A stretch of 64,000 nt of DNA from Bidens hawaiensis (taxonomy: Eukaryota > Streptophyta > Magnoliopsida > Asterales > Asteraceae). A model generated the notes under the pieces. The model did no database searches. It saw only the letters and a program-made list of their open reading frames with translations, and was not told where the DNA came from. The stretch's first letter is position 1; the number at the start of each line of letters is the position of its first letter. The translations under genes and the position numbers were made by a program. The DNA is taken from positions 310,001 through 374,000 of the forward strand of contig JAIQDT010001944.1 in the NCBI GenBank assembly GCA_021521415.1, read 5' to 3'. Positions 60,561 to 64,000 of this stretch are shown piece after piece.

Positions 60561-62149
60561 CTAGAGCGTGCTGCTCGTCGTACTGTTGTCAGTGAGCTGT
60601 CACCTTGTGATTGGTTCATGGGCTGCTTTGGTCAGATCTTGTCTATTTTGTCCATACCTTGGCAGGTATAGTACAAAAGATCCTCCAGAAGCGTACGGAC
60701 TGGCTCATTTGGGCGGGAGTATTCCCGCCTTGCTCATTCCTTCTTCAGGTGACATTACTGAATTATTGAGAGTTGTGCCTTGTGCGTGTAGCCTTGCTAT
60801 TAGTGCGGGTAGCCTTCCCTGATGGCTTGTATCCGCAGCTGCGGGAACAGGCGGGGTACTTCACCATTGGGAGGCTTTTCCTGCGGGAACAGCTTGCGTA
60901 CTGCGCGTAAGGTCTTCATCTCTCTGAGCATGGTGGGTCCTGCGGAACCAATTGGTCTTTGCGCAGACGTCCCTCTTCAAGGTGAGTCTTGCGGGTCCAA
61001 CTGGGCTCTGCTGGGACCTACCTCTTCAAGTCCCCCCAGTCCAATGTTCTTCTCATGAATTGTTAATAAGTGAGGTGAACTTTTGGACTTAAGCAAAGGG
61101 TTTTGAAAAGGGTTTTTAGTTTTAAGGTTTTCTGTGGGGATTCTTCCCGCGGTTTTCCTAATGTCACGTGCAGAAATTCCCGACTTTTCTGCTTGATCTT
61201 TGGGTATGATGCGGGTAGGTGTGTAACCTCCTCGCAAGTCAGGAGCGTTGAGTTTCACTTGTGTAGATTCTCCACGAGGTTTTGGTAGTTTTAGACATAG
61301 TGATCAATTATGTTAAACAACCAATTCCATCTTGGAGCTTCAAACAATCTAGTTCTCAACGTTCCCGCTATGCGGGGATGTTATTTCCCTTTCCACAAGC
61401 ATGGCCCAGAAGATCCTTCTTGGTTTTAATTCCATGCAAGTGCTAAGTATGTGAAGTGTTTCGCCTTGACACTGTACCCGCACTCGTCTTATAGTTACTT
61501 GACTTCCAAGGTATTCTTGGCTTCAATTCCCTGCAGGTGCTAAGTATGTGAAGGGTTTCGCCTTGACACTGTACCCGCACTTGTCTTACGGTTTCTTGGT
61601 TACCAAAGTAAGGGGGTATAGTCCCTCTTATTTTTGAATCTTTGAATATTTTTGACTTGCTTTATAAACGTTATATGACTTGCTCATGCATATTATAGTT
61701 TAATTTGGCACTTGTTTTGCCTCATAAACAATATATGATTCGCTCATGCATACTTTAGTTTAACTTAGCAATTTTCCAAGTGTTTTGGATAAGTTAACCT
61801 TTCGACGCGTGGTTGTCAATAGGTTAGTGTTCAGTTTCCTCTATCATGATTGTGCGGGTAGGACCGTCACTTTCATTTAGTGGGATGACCAATCTTCACC
61901 TATAACTGACATGCGTGAAGGTTTTCCTCATCTTTTCCTTAGAAATTTTTGCCGTTTTGTGTTTATGCGGATTTTGCCGCCTTCCACACGCAACGACTTA
62001 CTTCCCCACTTATTTATGCGGTGAATACCGGCATATCAGTGTGGTCAGATCATAAGTATAAATGTAAGACCATCAGCGTCAATGTGATTTGGAGAATCAT
62101 TTCCATTAGAAGTGGATCTAGGCCTTTTCTTTACAAGTTTGGAATTGAT
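60561..62149 (-). other. degenerate repeat DNA, probably part of the Tat-type element
   Basis: GC-richer than host flanks, with GCGGG-rich stretches and no sound frame. It includes a tandem duplication of about 97 bp at 61417-61610. It lies between the LTR-like block and gag on the same strand and may be a decayed internal region. Confidence 0.35.
61417..61610. repeat. two tandem units of about 97 bp
   Basis: Units start TTCTTGG at 61417 and 61514 and share CGCCTTGACACTGTACCCGC. They differ at about ten positions. Confidence 0.75.
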
Positions 62150-62988
62150 CTACATGCAGCCTGTGTAATTGAGCTCCCTTCCATGTTTTTGGGATGGGGG
62201 TGTCATCGAGCCTTTCGAGCCGATATGCACCTGGTTCGGAATCTCGTTGTTTACGCAGTATGTAGTCTCCAACATTGAAGCTGCAGTTTCATCCATGTTT
62301 TCCCCAACTGGGGTTCTACACCCATTAGCCTGCTTAGCGTCCATTACGCCACGAGGTGAGTGAGTTTCCCATTTATGACGAATGCTTCGACGACGTCCTT
62401 CAAGGCTACGCATTCCTCCGTGGTGTGGCCTTTTGTCCTGTGGAAGTCACAGGATTTGCTTTGATCAGCGTTTGGACGCTGTCGGATTATTGGAGCCTCT
62501 GGCCATGGGAGCCTCTCGGTGGCAAATATCTCGGTGACGCTTTTGGTGAGTGGCGACCATCTGGAGTTCCGGTTCGACGACTGCATGTTATCCTTTCAGC
62601 CTAACCGAGGGTGCGAGCCGGATGAGGTGCCAAAGTTTACCCTTGACAGCCAAATACCAAGCTTCCTCTTTTTGTTTTGTCGGGCGGTAAGGACGTTTTC
62701 TCTTGTTTTTTGAGTGTAGAGGTTTGTACTCTTGGGAAGATCTCTACCCAGTTGCTTTTCCGTTTCCGCGAAGCGTTTAGCTGCTGTCATGATGGCATCC
62801 CACGTGGATGGCATGCCATCTTTACCCGTTAAGGTGCGGATGAGCTCTGGGTCTTCCGCGCCCTGGATGAAAGCAGCGCGAACAAGATCTTCGCTAATAG
62901 TGCCCAGACTTAGCTTCTTTGAATTGAAGCGCGTGATGAAGTTTAGTAAAGACTCATCTTCCTCTCGTGTCACACCCTCAAGATCCAC
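62150..62988 (-). pseudogene. gag of a Tat-type Ty3/gypsy element, broken
   Basis: Frame 62988-62596 carries the capsid core (EDESLLNFITRFN, AAFIQGAEDPEL, TWDAIMTAAKRFAETE). After a frame change, 62586-62344 holds the zinc-binding CDFHRTKGHTTEECVALK block that closes Tat-type gag, and 62413-62150 continues with little similarity. The upstream start is lost where unrelated DNA begins at about 63000, and protease and polymerase are missing downstream. Strand and order fit the LTR-like block at 59958-60560. Confidence 0.75.
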
Positions 62989-62999
62989 TAACGGAGTTT

Positions 63000-64000
63000 T
63001 ACCGTCAGAGGGTGTGAACTAACAGGATCGGATTCATTAGTTATAATCAAACCATAAAACAAAGTTTCAAAACCATGAAAACGTTACGAGTAATTAAATG
63101 CGGAAGCGTAAAAACCATAGAAACCAATGTTGCGTCACGCAGGACGACTTAAAACCCAATGATAACAGTTTAAAATAAGTTTGCATAATTAAAAGTGTTT
63201 CAAGCAATGCATGATCCTAAACCGCGCGCCCGCCTCGGCTACCTGAGAATAACATACTAAAAGTGTCAACACAAGGTTGGTGAGTTCACAAGTTTATATA
63301 AAATAAAGCGTTTAGCGTTTGCGTTCAGCGTTTTGCGTTAAGCGTTTTGCGTTACAGTGTTTTGCGTTACCAGATAGTGTTATGTCAATTATATATCTAT
63401 AGGTAGCTAGCCTATAAAACAAGTATCACTAAGTGTTCGACACCAAAGCTGACTGTTTATCATTTGCCTTGCCACCAGGTCTATCCCGACCATGGTATGT
63501 GTTTAGCCAAGATTACACCCACTCGACCTCCAGTCGAGTTTAGCGTTGGGTGGGGTTTATCAAACCCAGTAGTACTACTCAACAATGACTCGCTATTATC
63601 CAATATTAAACGGTTCGATGTGAATGAAGGACTTTAGTTCTTGAGTTTGTCACTTAGTCTTTACAAGTGATATATAATCTATATTAACAAAATTTTAAAT
63701 GCGTTTTCGGAGTATGTTATCTCCCCCAAGTGAAAAGCATTTAAAAAGTTTAAAAGGGGAAAGTGAAACTCACTGTTTGCGAAGTATTCCCAAAATAATT
63801 CACCAAGATGCGCGTCACAGAAAAACTCTCTCTAGCGTTCTAAAACAACAAGGAGATTTTCTAAGTGTCGGAACTATTATCGAGTCTCTAGACTCGGCAC
63901 ATAATACCTATGCACATAACATGTTTCGTGTTTCGTTTGTGAATCGTGTGTGACTTTAACAAGTTTATTTGTGATACGTTACATGTGTGAGCAATTATTT
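63000..64000. other. unclassified repeat-like DNA with GCGTT repeats
   Basis: It begins where gag similarity ends. At about 63305-63372 there is an irregular array of TTTGCGTT or AGCGTTT words. A phrase around GGTTGGTGAGTTCACAAG resembles leader DNA of some gypsy LTRs. No gene or terminal repeats are identifiable before the window ends. Confidence 0.35.

Noticed and set aside
60568..61058. Plus-strand frames in GC-rich DNA
   Set aside because: They lie opposite the probable Tat-type element and show no family features.

Overview
This window is nuclear DNA from a flowering plant, probably a eudicot. The evidence is a 20-exon delta-1-pyrroline-5-carboxylate synthetase (P5CS) gene with plant intron structure, a small-intron defensin-like gene, and plant-type LTR retrotransposons, hAT, Mutator-like, Tourist-like, Helitron-like and SINE elements. 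The style of the repeats fits Asteraceae, but that is only an impression. Most of the DNA is nested repeats. I can fully support two intact host genes (P5CS and the defensin-like gene) and one intact transposase gene.

Layout. 1-5086: 3' half of an Athila-type Ty3/gypsy element (broken RNase H-integrase, long 3' untranslated region, complete 3' LTR). 5094-6044: an acidic, repeat-bearing reading frame of unknown origin with one internal stop. 6296-12807: a decayed chromodomain-bearing Ty3/gypsy element whose LTR promoter carries seven CACGTG boxes. 14266-15119: a copia gag remnant and its 3' LTR. 15245-29639: a tandem array of a non-coding LTR element, LTR-internal-LTR-internal-LTR-internal-LTR, with about 3.2 kb LTRs and 1.4 kb internal regions.

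30363-39274: a calcium-dependent-protein-kinase-like gene that is now a pseudogene. Its first exon is split by a minus-strand Ty1/copia element (30388-36922), which is itself split by a minus-strand Athila-type solo LTR (32618-34542) with a perfect 5-bp target duplication. A Mutator-like MITE sits in a later intron. 39490-43025: an apparently intact hAT element with an 8-bp target duplication, a transposase on the minus strand and a convergent small BED-finger gene on the plus strand. 43143-48940: a second Mutator-like MITE, a Helitron-derived tandem array, a SINE copy, a hAT MITE and a Tourist-like MITE.

49646-50216 (minus): a two-exon secreted, ten-cysteine defensin-like peptide gene. 51796-58020 (minus): an uninterrupted P5CS gene (719 codons before the stop), the committed step of proline synthesis from glutamate; intron 8 has a GC donor and contains a SINE. 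58850 to the end: a SINE-like element, a Tat-type gypsy remnant on the minus strand with LTR-like promoter sequence, and unclassified repeat DNA.

The genes do not form a pathway. The window shows host genes in a repeat sea, one of them killed by layered insertions whose order can be read from the nesting.
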